The notes under the pieces are model-generated. The model was not told the DNA's origin. It saw only the letters and a list, made by a program, of their open reading frames with translations, and did no database searches. Both the position numbers and the translations under genes were made by a program. Positions 48,747 through 61,068 of a stretch of 64,000 bases of DNA are shown one piece after another. The stretch covers positions 3,100,001 through 3,164,000 of the forward strand of contig JAVHJL010000003.1 in the NCBI GenBank assembly GCA_036971715.1, given 5' to 3'. Every line of letters starts with the position of its first letter. The first letter of the stretch is position 1. This DNA is from Arthrobotrys musiformis. Its lineage: Eukaryota; Ascomycota; Orbiliomycetes; Orbiliales; Orbiliaceae.

Positions 48747-51700
48747 CCGAAGTACTACCAGGGCTTCTGTCAATTCAGGGTAGTCCAAGTACCTTAAGCT
48801 AAGTACCGTATTTCACATAAGTGTGTACTTTAACATATGCACAACATGTATGAGACTTCTATCGCTGCGGCTTTGCTCGCATATGTTGACCGACTGACCC
48901 GGCCGATGACCAGACTAGCCGACCATACTTGCCCTCGAACTATACTCACTGACAGGTGGGAGAACACGAAAGGAAAAAGAATAATTACCTCGAGCAAACC
49001 GCTCAGCCCGGAACATGTGTCCCATCTCTTTTTGCCGAGTCCCGCTTCGATTCGAAAATTCTCACAATATTGGCTACCAATAGATACTTGTTTAATTCCT
49101 TATACACACCCCAATATTAATTACAGAAAAAGTCACCAAATAGGTACCTGCTTGCATACCAGGCCAATGATGAAGGAATTAAATTCCAATCAATCAATCG
49201 ATATGCTAATTAGCTGGCTAGTCAGCTAACCGGCCGGCTTACGGCTATAGGAACAAATCTTCATGCCTTGTCTTGCCTTGCTTCTTGCTTTTTCACCCTT
49301 CACACAATCGGCGAAATTGGCGAGATGGATCCACCTGCACCCGGGGAGGGGAAGGGGAAAGGCTGTTTGGTAGCGCAGCAGCCCACGCATCTACACACAT
49401 CCAGTTGGTGGAGCCGAGGATAATCGTCCTGTCATTGATTCGATTCGGCGATGTTTTTCTTCTTTACTGACTAACTTGTACACGCATGTACACTGCACAT
49501 ACATACATGCGTACATACAGAGGGAAAAAAGGGGTGCAGCTGTTATCCATGCTCGCCTACTCCCGAGGGACGGTACCTGTCTTCGCGGGGAGCACAGGAG
49601 GACGATGACGTTGATCTAATATTACCTCAACCCGGTACTTCATGAATAAGAATTCCAACAGTTGATAGAAATACTACCTCGAAGATATTTTGTTACCGTT
49701 TCCTTTCCCCTTTTCCTTTTTCCTTTCAGTTTCCCCCCCAAAATACCTACGGTCACAGGCTAAGAACTGGTCTGTGCCTGAATTCAGGAACATGTTCACA
49801 TTCCAGCATCCGTGCGCGCATTGCTGACACGCCTAAGCCCTATCGCCTACGCTGCACCACCACCAGTATGTAGGTACCTACATCGACAATGCAGAAGAGC
49901 TCTATAGAGCCTCAAAATCCCGCTAGTTAACTCTTCCTCTCCCATCAACCCAGAAACGGTAAAGTACGGGGCAGAAAAACCAGCCCATGGATAAAATATA
50001 ACTTCGTCTGAAAGGAATATCAAACAAATATATATAACTGCAATCACCGACGTGCCGCAACGGAGATATATATGCATTCCTTCTTCTTCTTCTTTTGTTT
50101 TTTGTCCGCGAAAACAGCGCTCCCATTCCTGTTGACTTAGGATGAAACGAAACAAATCGCATTTGTCGGAGTTATATATAGTGGATGTTGTTGGGTTTTT
50201 TAATATCGCCCCAAACCGGGCCTCTATCTAGAGCCCTTTTGTACTCCCCAAGACGCGGATCTTACGCAAGAATCCAAGCAATTTTAATCAATTATTTTAA
50301 AATATACATATTAACTAAGTGTTCGACATTATTTCTTTATTGCATCGTTGGATGGAGGAGAGGGCTTCTAGAAGGCAATCAATCCGAGGATATGAATGTT
50401 TCGGGACCGACCTCCTGTGCTTCGGACCGGGGATTACGTTCATTGTTGTCGTAGATATAGATTACAATTAGAACAATCCCAATTCGGGAATATATTTCAC
50501 TATCATTTGCTATTTATCTCGAATCGAATATTCCGGTTAGACCAAAAGACTCGTCAGCATTGTATCTGGAGATTCCAGCGCATATAACTCATATTCAAGC
50601 TTATGCCACCCTGCGCATTACTCAGACCTTGAAGTCATGCTGGCAACCAACAAGGCTGCTACCACTTACGTAGCCTTTACTTTACTTTACTTACCAACAT
50701 CAGCTGAATTATCCTCACATTCACATCGAGGGATCCCGCCAGCTCATCTCCTCGTATTCAAACGAATGAAAATCTTCGTAGCCATCGTGCACTGATGTCT
50801 GAAATGGAATAAAATGGTCAACCATGCTAATCCCCCAGATCCCTTCTGTACCCATCGGCTAGCTAAACTAGCCTAACCCCGACCAGAAAAAAAGTATGGG
50901 ACCAGGTCAAGGAACAAGAAAACCAAGGGTTCTGCCTGTTGAGAAAAACATAGCGACCTTGTCACGCTTGATCGGAGCGAGAGGAGAGACGAGAGACATG
51001 GACGGTTTTCCCTCGCCTCTTTCTTTTTTTTCTTTTTGTTTTGTTTTTTTAGTGTTTTTTTCAGGAAGGAGGAGAGTTAAGGCTTTGAAGATTTTGATAT
51101 AATTTTCTTCTCTCGATTCGAAGGGTATCCGCCTATATGCACATATTGTATGTATGTGCGGCACGAAAAACTATGCTTCCCAGCCCTCTCCAAAACTTTC
51201 TCCACAGCTTTTCGATACGCAGTCGATCGTGGATGTACAAAGTGGAGAAAACAAAGGGCAGTAAGAGGTGAAGACCAGGGTTCCATTCAAAGCGAAGAAG
51301 CCGAAGAAGCAAGATGCTATAACAACCTCCATACTATCGTTTGCCTCCCCGAAAGGCTTCAACCTCCAAGCAACCTTTTCATTCCTGCATATATATCCAC
51401 ATCGTTTCAGAAAGCAACAACGTGGACGTCGTAAGCAGTCCAATCACAATCCATTCCCACGAGAAAGAGAAGAAAAAAGTTGAGCCTTTTCGGAATAAGC
51501 ATAATTCGAGGCATGCATATAGTGGCACATTTATTTGATTCAGTATATAACACCATTACATCCGCTTCTGGAAGAAATGAATCGAGTATATGGACATATA
51601 GCTTTCTTTTCCTGAAGAGGAAAGAAATACGTTTTTGGGACTTGATAGTTTTTATGCGCTTAAGAGCTCTTTACTCCCCTCTCATCGCCTTGAACGTTTA

Positions 51701-54700
51701 ATCTTTTTAATCGTGGGTTGAAACGGGGGGGTTTCGATTTTTTTTATCAAGAATTCGGGTTGTCAAGAATTCCATTCCTTCTATCGTCAAGCATACCCAA
51801 GTTGCCGTCTTCCAATCCGTAACCTTCAGCGCTAACCCAACGGCAATCCTCCCAAAAAAAATCAAGGTTTTGTTTTTTGTATATTCACGGCACAGAAAGC
51901 AAAAGATGAGGGGTTGGAAGAAAAAAATCCCACCGTGAGCTTCCCGAATCGATCACATTTTCACTTCCCGCTCCAACATGACCGTTCGGACGGGTTAACG
52001 CGGGACGAGCAATTCAAGACTTTTTTTGCGAGCTACGAGCCGTGCTTGCTGTTCCCAGACACTTTAGTTACTAAGTATAATCCGCGATCATGATACCATG
52101 TGCGCAACCGTGGCGCCAAAAAAAAAAAAAAAAGGTAAACCCGCCAGCCACCGATCTTGGATCAGATATAGGCAACATGCATCAGGCGATTACAATTGAT
52201 TACCATATCATACGACTTGCAATCGATGTTCAATTAACTATCCGGGGAGGGTAAAATGGCTTTCCCCAGGTGGCGTTTTCCTTCTGCCAGGTTTGTAACA
52301 AGAATAAGAAATCTAGACCTCCTAACAGGTCAAAAAGTAATTGGGGGGAAAGACGCGTCTAGACCTCCATCTAGCTAACCGTTTCTTCGACCTTTTAAAT
52401 CCGGTTCTTTTTTTTCTATGGTTAGAAAAAAGCAGGATCGATAAGTTCAGCCACCTGTTATTCCATCCACCGGTTAATTACACCCAAAATTTTCGCAAGC
52501 AGAAAAGAAAAACTTCGAAAGTGTGGCGATGTCATAAGAAAATGCCAATTTGTATCACCCTAGAGCCAGAGTAGCTAGCTCGAACGCCTCATCCTTCTTT
52601 CTTGTCCTCTTCGAAAGAGCAAACATAAGCTAAGCTGGCACGACGAACCTGCAGCTGTCGCAATTGTTTCGTGATTTTTATTAGTACAAAAAACTTTCAA
52701 ACATGAAGTATCCCTTGGCTTTTGCTTGTAACAAAGAGCTTCATCAGGTTGATTGCCAGTAAGGGGATTTAGAAACAAAACAAAAGTTTATATTGCCGCA
52801 TTTCCGCGAAATATTAATGCTGAAGTCCTTTTCCCCTTCTTTTTTTACTGCTATCGACAAGTTGGCGATAAAAACCACGTTCTCTATCTTTCGACAATAT
52901 TACGCGGTGGCGTGCAGGTCTTCCCGAGATCTTGAAACAAACGGAGAGCCAAGGGAAAGGAATTTTTGACAGTTGAACAACCGGAGATATTCGCTTGAAA
53001 TATGCACCAAAGGAAAAAAAAAAATGTTACATGACATATAGGTATATCAGTTTCGAATCCACGGTACATATTCCTCGACGATTATGCGCGCAGACGGATG
53101 GAGAATACACGGGGCCTACCTTTTACCAGGAACCATATCAAAAATAATACCCAACCGCTCTCTTCGCAACCGAAAAGGGCCGCGTCAGAGGAGCTGAAGG
53201 TTGAGAAAGAAAGAAAAAAACCTGTTACATTGAACCCTTAAACCCCAGAAAATGTCTAAAAATACATTACACCACCCCCCATGTCAGCGTGATATCCAAC
53301 GAGAGTTTTATAGGTGACCCTTCTTTCGATCGAGCTCGAGCGCTCCCTTCCTTTGTTTTATGATGTGTGCGCTCGCGCTCTCGCGCTGATTTTGGGGGAA
53401 GAAGAAGTCCGAGGCCTTTTTTGTTTGCCCTTTGCAGCGCTTGCTTTCGTATCTATGAGGCGAATGATATAGGCGAAATAGGTTGAATAGACTGGATAAA
53501 ACCGGGCTTTTATGAGGAATAACCTCTGTGATAATAATGCTGGGCTAAATTGTGGCTACCAACCACACTCATGCAATAATACTACGCATAAGTCAAAGCT
53601 GTCAAAGATATCAAAAAAAGGTAACCGTCAAACTTGGAGCTCAAGATCGCAGGACGGCCAACCTAAAATGCCCAAGGATCTCAAAAACTGCGGAGCCCCA
53701 TGCAACCGCTATTTTTTTGCCTCCCAAAAATCAAGATTCAAGATCCTCAACCACCCGAAGGTGGACAACGTATAATTGTGATCATGCGATATACTCACTT
53801 CCAAATTCTGGCCCAACGAACTTTAACATTTTCCCCAGGCCATGTCTCATGATTCACGATTTCCACCCTCTAGATTTCCTTCAATCTCCTTAAAGCCTGG
53901 TCCCTGTCCTTCTCGCTCGCCTCTTCTTTTTTGTATTTTGTTTTTCGGCTTTGATGGTTGAACGGTGATGGTAATGGGTAATGGATATAATCCCAGCCTG
54001 GTCGTTCAAGGACCCTGCCCACCCACCATACCTACCCCATGCTTTTCATCGTTCGTAGTCGCCTATTGCCTGCTTCGCCCTTTCCTTTCAAAATCCTTTC
54101 TCCCCCGCTTTGAAAGACCGATGGTGGGTGTGGTCGATGACACATCTTGACGTTTGTATACGATTGACAGCAGAAAACCAGATCCTGCATATATATGCAT
54201 ATTTCGCTTTTCGCTTTTTGACGGTTGAGCGGAGATGCGGGGATGCTACGGACGGCGAGCACATGAGCTCTCCTTCTTTTTTTTGTTTCTCTTTTGATAT
54301 TTGGTTTTCGGTTATGTTTGGATTCGTGAATGCCAGTTACACAAGTGGGAATCAAGAGACGACCTTCTTCCGGAGCCTCAAACATTCACATCAGAAACTC
54401 TCAAGCAATCATTTTCACAATAAATGTAATAATTACCCAAAATATCTACTAGTCAAATAACGACACGGAAGGAGCAAACTATAAGGAGGACTTAATTACC
54501 CACACCGTCCCCACAAAAAACGCTATGACCCCAAATTCTGCAAAAAAGCCACAAGTGTTTTCTCCTCTAGACTTCGATTTCCGGAAAGTCGATTGTACGA
54601 TGCCGTTGAAATTTCCTTATTTGGATTCTTTGGTTTATAGATGCTAAACGGTTGGGGAGGAATCTGGGGATGGTACTTTTATAGTATCTATCAGTTGAGC

Positions 54701-56218
54701 CCACGATAATGTATTCTGCAGCGAAAACGAACGAAAGGCCTTTTCAAAGTTCAGAAATAGTAAAGAAGTAGCTGTAACTTGATACAAGATATCGGAACCA
54801 CACCCCGATACTCGATCCCAAGCGAAAGGAGTTTTTAAAATAAAATAAGAAACTATTCGTTCCCGTGTTCCCTAAGAAAGCAGAGCTATAAGCTTGTAAT
54901 CGGTACATACGTACGCCATTCGGTTGTCAACGGGAAGCGGATACGAGGTGATGACACGGATCAAGTGCCCTTTCCTCCCAAAGGAAGCTTCGGTCTATTA
55001 GACCCGGTATCTATTCGGAATCAAGGTACTTCATTCAGTTTACCGCTATCATACATAAAAAATAACATGTACCTCCCGTTCGCACATTTCCCCAGCATTA
55101 TATACAAAAACCCCTTGTAACGATCCAGTATTTGGAAAAATGTATCGGAGAGTTTTCGACTACAAGGGTTTGCTTATCTGCCCGGATATCCGGGACGCAT
55201 AATAATCTTTCGCGAGGAGTGTATTTTCTTGTAGGGATAATGTAATATCTACTGTAGATATACCTGCTCGTCATTCGTTAGACGGTGACCATGGTAAACC
55301 CATTAGGTTACAAGTGCCTTCGCAAAACTTGGATGTTAAATAAACTCCTTATCGATAGAATAGTATAGCTCTTGATTAAACCTATACCTAAGTAAAATGT
55401 ATACCGATTAGTGATAAAAGCATTCTATTGTTCTAGTTCGAAGGCATAGTAGTACCAAAGTTGTACCAACAAGTTACAGAATCCACACACATATCGGACC
55501 CAAACGCCCGCCGCTAACATTAAATACATCCCACAAACTCGGCCTCATAAACACCGTTTCATACCCCCATCTAACTAACCCCCAACATCAAGAAGGCGCT
55601 GTCGTACAGGCTGCGCAGGCACCGCCCTCCATTACAAAACAGTTTAACATTGGACAAATAGTTTATCACTCCTTTGGTGGGGGAGGCACGGCAGTAGGCT
55701 TCACCACTCCATGTTTCTGTTTGCTTTTACATGTAGCCTTTTGAAGAGGCTGATTGGGGTTTGTGTATGAGGTATTCCAACCATGAAGGCCTGTAAAGGT
55801 TGCTGAAACGGCAACGACGTGCAACGCAATGCTGGGGAAAATGCAACAATGTTGTAGATGGCGGTGGGGGTTGGAAGGTTAGATGGCCTGTTTGGTAAAA
55901 TAAGCTGGGCGCGCGTAGGGTGGCAGAGGCGGGAAGGGAATTGAGTAGCCTCAAATCCGGGCTAGGAGTTGAATATATAAGAGATATAAAACTGGCCGAG
56001 TGGAATCTGAGCACCAGCTTTCTAGTTTAAATGTTTCGAGAGTGGGATGGAATAGCAAATTTAATTTTCGAATTCCAAAAAGATTTGTCGGATCCCTGGG
56101 GTTTACATTGGTCTCATACCCAGACTGCACGGTTTACATGGAATAAGGCTATTTTTTTGTGGCTTTTGTGGAGTTTCTTTTACTTCTTTCTAGACAATAT
56201 AACAAAAGCACGATATCG

Positions 56219-59011
56219 ATGAGGTTGGGACTTGTATCAAGATGGCCTATTCTCCTGGTCATCGTGAGCGCTGGGGGTTTTGTTAGAGGGTTTGAATATA
56301 AGAATTTGGTATGTAGGTGCTATGTTACTTAAGCATTGTATATTACGTAGGTATCGCTCGATGAGATCATGGTGTACTGATGGTTCTGATAGAAACCACT
56401 CGTGCAGCGCTCGAACCCCTACGAAATTGGGTCGCCGGAAGTCGGTGAAGGGATGGCTGGATTTATAGACCCAGGCGTCGTGCAATGTTATCGGGTAAAC
56501 GGCGAGATTTTCAATGGCAGAGAAATAGAGACAGTCTCTAGATCTGGGGTTTCTGAATTGGGCCCGGGTTGGTTATCATCGGTAGGGAATGGTGGATTTG
56601 TAAAATCTGTGGCCTTCTACACCACAGTCCCAAACTGCCCAATACGATATTGTTCTTGTGACTCGAGTGAGTTTGAAGGACCTTGTACCCAGGATAATCC
56701 TTGGCAGATGAGGTATTGTATCACGTCAGGCATTGAAGATCTAAAAGATATCATGTTGTATGAAAACGACTTTAGATGGGCAGCTTTCTCGATTTTGAGT
56801 AGTTTACAGGATTCGACGCACAGCACCCCGTGTGAATGGCTACCCCCTTTGCCTCGAAACTCGACTAGTGAACCTATTGTCGTGGCGAAGGCGAGATACA
56901 GAAAACTCGGGCCTATTCCGCGCGGAGGGAAACCGGAATACCCTGTCTGGGAGATTCAGGCAGTCATTGGTGGTTGTAGCCCAGAGGAGATAAAAAGGGA
57001 TAACTTGAAATTGCTCCCGCCAGGCCATTACCCTCTACCTAGTCTGCTCCCGCCACCGGGTAGCCCCCTACCTACGTCGACGGAGCTCGAACCTTCTGGA
57101 AAGTCTACTACGGTCCAATCCACAGGAGCGAAATCAGCCGAAGCTACGACGACATCTACATCAGAAGGGCCGACGACGTCCGCGGCGACTGCAACATCAG
57201 TAGCATCTGCGCCCACATTGGCGAAACGGCTCGATCCCATCGAAAGCGAGATTCCACTTGAAGGCCGCGGCTGGTCTATGAGATGCTACGTCGAACCTTA
57301 CTCGCAACCTTTCAATCAAACCAGCAATCTTGAAAACATATCCGCTATAAAAGACAAAATCGCAGCCGGATCAATCAAACCAGCCTTCGGCTACCACCCA
57401 CGCTCAGGCGGCAACTGTCAACAGCATTACTGTGATCCTTCTTCAAACATAAAGGTTTCTTTATGCGGAGATGCATCCTCGCATTATACAGGAAATTTGT
57501 ACTTACCCGAATTAATCGAAAATGGTCTGGCAGGATTATCAGATCCTTTCAGATCATGTTTCGAAGAACGGAATATTACTTCGGATCCAAGGTTTTATAG
57601 AATCTCTCACCTTTTGTGGGTCGGTCCAAAACCCCGTCATGAAATTATACGCCCCGACGTCTCAATCGGTCAGCTCGAAGCCGGTATGCCGTGCGAAGCC
57701 TTCATTTCTGGGCTGCAACCACAGACGCCGCCGTTTCCTCCGCCATCGATTACTTTGTCGAGTTCGTCTGAATCAAGTGTATCCGTTACGGGTTCTGTTA
57801 GTTCCATCCCGAGCTTGGGGGCCCGGGATGTTATAGTTACCACCTATACGAGTGTACCGGCCAACGAGCACAAACTTTTGATAACTCGAGGGACGCAGGC
57901 GATAGCAAGCGCGGACGTATCCCTCCCAACCCCCTCACCGCCAATGACCACTACTGCAGCGACATCAGCGAATAGAGCCTCTAAGGGGACAACCTCTGAA
58001 CCTAATTTCAAAGAAGTCCCTTATTACCTTGGGGACTTTGAAAAAACCGGCAAGGGGGGGAATTCAGTCTGGCTATTCAACGAGACCAGCAAGACCGGAG
58101 GACTCGATCCCGACAGCATAATTAAATTGCAACAGGGACTGTACAATAATTTTACAGACAAGAACTTTGAAACGTTCCAGAATTTCCCTGATTTTATTGT
58201 AGAGCTACCGGAGGATCAGGAAACGTTCGAGATGCATTGTACTCACTACTACTGCGATGATTCTTCCAAAGGGCTGATTTCAATGTGCGGGAACTGGTGG
58301 AATGGTCTTCCGGCACCATACGCGGACACTCTACCGACATCATACAACGTTAACGCTACTAGACTTATAGCAAAGAGTCGGTGGGTCTCGTACTTCTGTA
58401 ACGCTGTTGAGATAGATAACCCGGAATGGATAAATAGTTGTGATCCTCATGACTACAACGAACTGGAACAGTCTAATACCCCCTTTGAGCAAAGGCGGCC
58501 ATACCCTTTCACTCGAGGGCTGGTACGAGAGTTCTCTCCGGAAGGCGGCATGGCCGGACCTTCGGCGTTCAAAGTTGAACATCTTTCACTTTACGGCGCC
58601 AATAGTTGCCATGAGTGGAATAAAACCTGGTTCCCATCGGAAACATATTGGCTCCCTGAACGGAAGATACTATATGATAGCGGCAGGAGGTATGAGGACG
58701 TAGGAACTAGCAATTCTACGTACATACCCACAAATACCGGACCCTCTCGGAACACGATCACTACCGCATCAATTGAACCATCAGACGCGTCTTCCTCAAT
58801 ATCCTCAACAGTAGCCTCACCACTACATACGCCAACCGATACCCCGGGAAGTTTAAGCCAATCAGCGGATGTGGAGACTCCGACTTCAAACCCCGTATTT
58901 AACCCGTCGACGTGGAAGTTAGAGTCACCACCGACACCTGTCGGCCCAGACCGGCCCGATCCTACAGACAAACCCCAATCTGAGGACCCAGATAAACCAT
59001 GGATCAACTAG
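56219..59011 (+). CDS. Large secreted cysteine-rich protein with three related modules and Ser/Thr linkers
   Basis: Two exons: 56219-56308 and 56408-59011 (GTATGT donor, GTGCAG acceptor), 897 residues. Exon 1 encodes a signal peptide (MRLGLVSRWPILLVIVSAGG, cleavage probably near 24), so the protein enters the secretory route. Three cysteine-bearing modules follow, about residues 40-220, 317-465 and 565-790. They share a core: CPIRYCSCDSSE..GPC (107-123), CQQHYCDPSSNIKVSLCG (367-384) and CTHYYCDDSSKGLISMCG (641-658). Modules are joined by Ser/Thr/Pro linkers (239-300, 470-560) that look like O-glycosylation regions, and the tail from 795 is similar. A dibasic Lys303-Arg304 (TLAKRL) resembles a Kex2 processing site between modules 1 and 2. 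Several N-x-S/T sites are present. No GPI-type tail or enzyme motif is seen. I do not recognise the family. Confidence 0.85.
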
Positions 59012-61068
59012 ACGGCAAAGAAGCCTATTCGACACAGGCTGTCGTGTTGTAGCTATCCTATCAAATGCTTTCTTCAGTTGGAGATCCTGGGATCGATCTA
59101 TGGCTAGTATATTATATTCGTATGGAATAAAATTGATTGGTCGCAATACCGCAGTTGTCGTTTCATGTTTGGCCTTAGTTTAGAAAAATAAGTAGTTTGC
59201 TGTTATAAAATGCATATTTTGTATGAACTATTCCCATAAAGTCGTATGCCTGTGCCTGCGTTTTTCTTTTGAAGGGGTGAAGACTGTATTTATCGTTGGC
59301 TGGTTCCGAGGCGCAACAGCATAGCTGTACGACAGTCCAGCAACCTATGAAAATGTGTTGGAAATGTGGTTGCGCGAATACCCTAATCCTGGTCGACAGT
59401 CGACACTCCCACAGATATCAGTCTCGTTCGAGAAGCTAGAACCCGGCGCGTCTGCACATGTATGTATGTATATGTAAAGCACGCTGGCCTTTACGCCAGC
59501 ACAGCGTGCTGATGGTGCTATAGTTAGGTCCTGAGAGCAGATGCTGAAGCCGACAGCACTTTCTTTTGACTAATAGCTTTTGACTTCGTGAGCTCCATTG
59601 GATTTTTTCAACTCCGAGAATCAAATCGACAACGGTTCGAAATTGTTGAGTGGCAATTGCAAGGCCCATGATGGTATTGATTTAAACTAGGCTCGGTGGC
59701 ACTGACCATATTAATCCCGGCCCCTACGTTCAGCATGAGCTAGCGAGGATACCAATAGGAATCATAGAGGGGCATACAGTCCGAACCGTCCGACGATGCC
59801 CTATCGATAAGCTATAGCTAATCGAGTATGCCGAGAAGATGGCGTTTTGCCCCACCTTCGTTAGCATGCACCTCTGCCCTGTTAACGTTAGCTTGGACAA
59901 GAAAAAACCTGCCGTCCCTCTCGCTCTGTAACTCTAACCGTTCCGAACTCCTCCATCATTTAGCTTCTGCACATGCAAAAGAAAAAAATTATGTCCGCAG
60001 TACTGCAGACCATCGTGGTCCAGTCTGATTGTCATATGATACATTAGGACCGTATTTTTTGGAGGCTGATGGTGTACTCGAATAACGAAGAGAATGCAAA
60101 CGGTATGCGCGAGATCGAAAGGGGTGGTTGTCTAGACGAGATAGCTGCATTGATGCACCCAAGGATGCATGTTTAAATTTCCAAAAAAAATATTTCCCGT
60201 TAGATTGTTATATGACCTAGCAAGGCCCCCCTCCGGAAACATGTGTATGTCCTATGCAGAGGTATCTGTTGAACCGTTGGCGTGAGCTGTGGTGGTGGTA
60301 TGCACCAGCCCCGCTTTGGACGCCCCGCCTGCAACCTGCAGCTTTCGTCATTCTGCTTTGCAAGAATTCCGTATCACGGCAGAACAGAATTGTTAATATT
60401 GGTTAATAATGAACCTAATCGGATGGTTAATAGGCTGTCACGGATTTTGAGGACGTGTTTTAATCACTCACCTCGGACTTTGGATGGTCAATTGCTTCAG
60501 CTATGCGGTTTTGTGAAGTATCAATATTGAAACCGCGAGGGACCTTGAATGCAATTGCTGGCGTATGTTGGAGGAGGAGGCTATTTTATGCACCTTTGAA
60601 TGCGCGCAGGAAAACGTCCAGGAATAAGGAGCAGAATACCGTGTCAGTGCCTTCGCTATCGATAAATTGGGAGACGGTGCATTCCCGGGATCACTAGCGC
60701 CGCTACCAATGTCCAACTATGCCGCTTGCTATCGCAGAGTATTACTCTACATACCAGGCCGGGTTGCTACGTGGTGGTGGTGGTGGTGCACGTTGGTCGT
60801 GGTCGTAGTGGTGGTGTAGCTCCAAATGGCTGTAAAATTCCCAGAAGCCGACAGCTCGCTGTCTCCGCTTCGAACCATTGTATTCTGCCATCCACGTCTC
60901 CACCCTCTGTCTTTTAAAAAGGCCTTCCCCTCGGGCTTTCTATCGTTGGAAACCCTTTTCTGCCCTTAAATTCGGCGTGTTCGACGTTCTGGTCGAGATT
61001 AAGCTCGAGAGTCAACCTCGTTCGTTTGTATAACGTCACTTCACTAAACTCCGAAACCAAAAAAAAGG
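59012..61068. other. Intergenic region, promoter of glycogen phosphorylase at the right
   Basis: 2 kb without a recognisable gene. There is a GGT repeat at 60771-60788 and a C/T-rich stretch near 60930-61060 directly upstream of the start codon at 61069, which may be the leader. Confidence 0.5.
60771..60788. repeat. (GGT)n microsatellite
   Basis: Six GGT-type units; the region after it stays GGT-rich to about 60820. Confidence 0.75.

Larger units (their letters stand above)
46528..56218. other. 9.7 kb gene-poor region
   Basis: This runs from the G-alpha start (minus) to the secreted modular protein (plus). It has microsatellites at 47318-47347 and 47461-47615, an ATACAG run at 48721-48746, homopolymers (A16 near 52118) and AT-rich stretches at 54700-55500. 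The longest frames are 90-130 codons, mostly with non-ATG starts or low-complexity composition; none shows a family motif. It must contain both promoters. An intron-rich or non-coding gene cannot be excluded. Confidence 0.45.
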
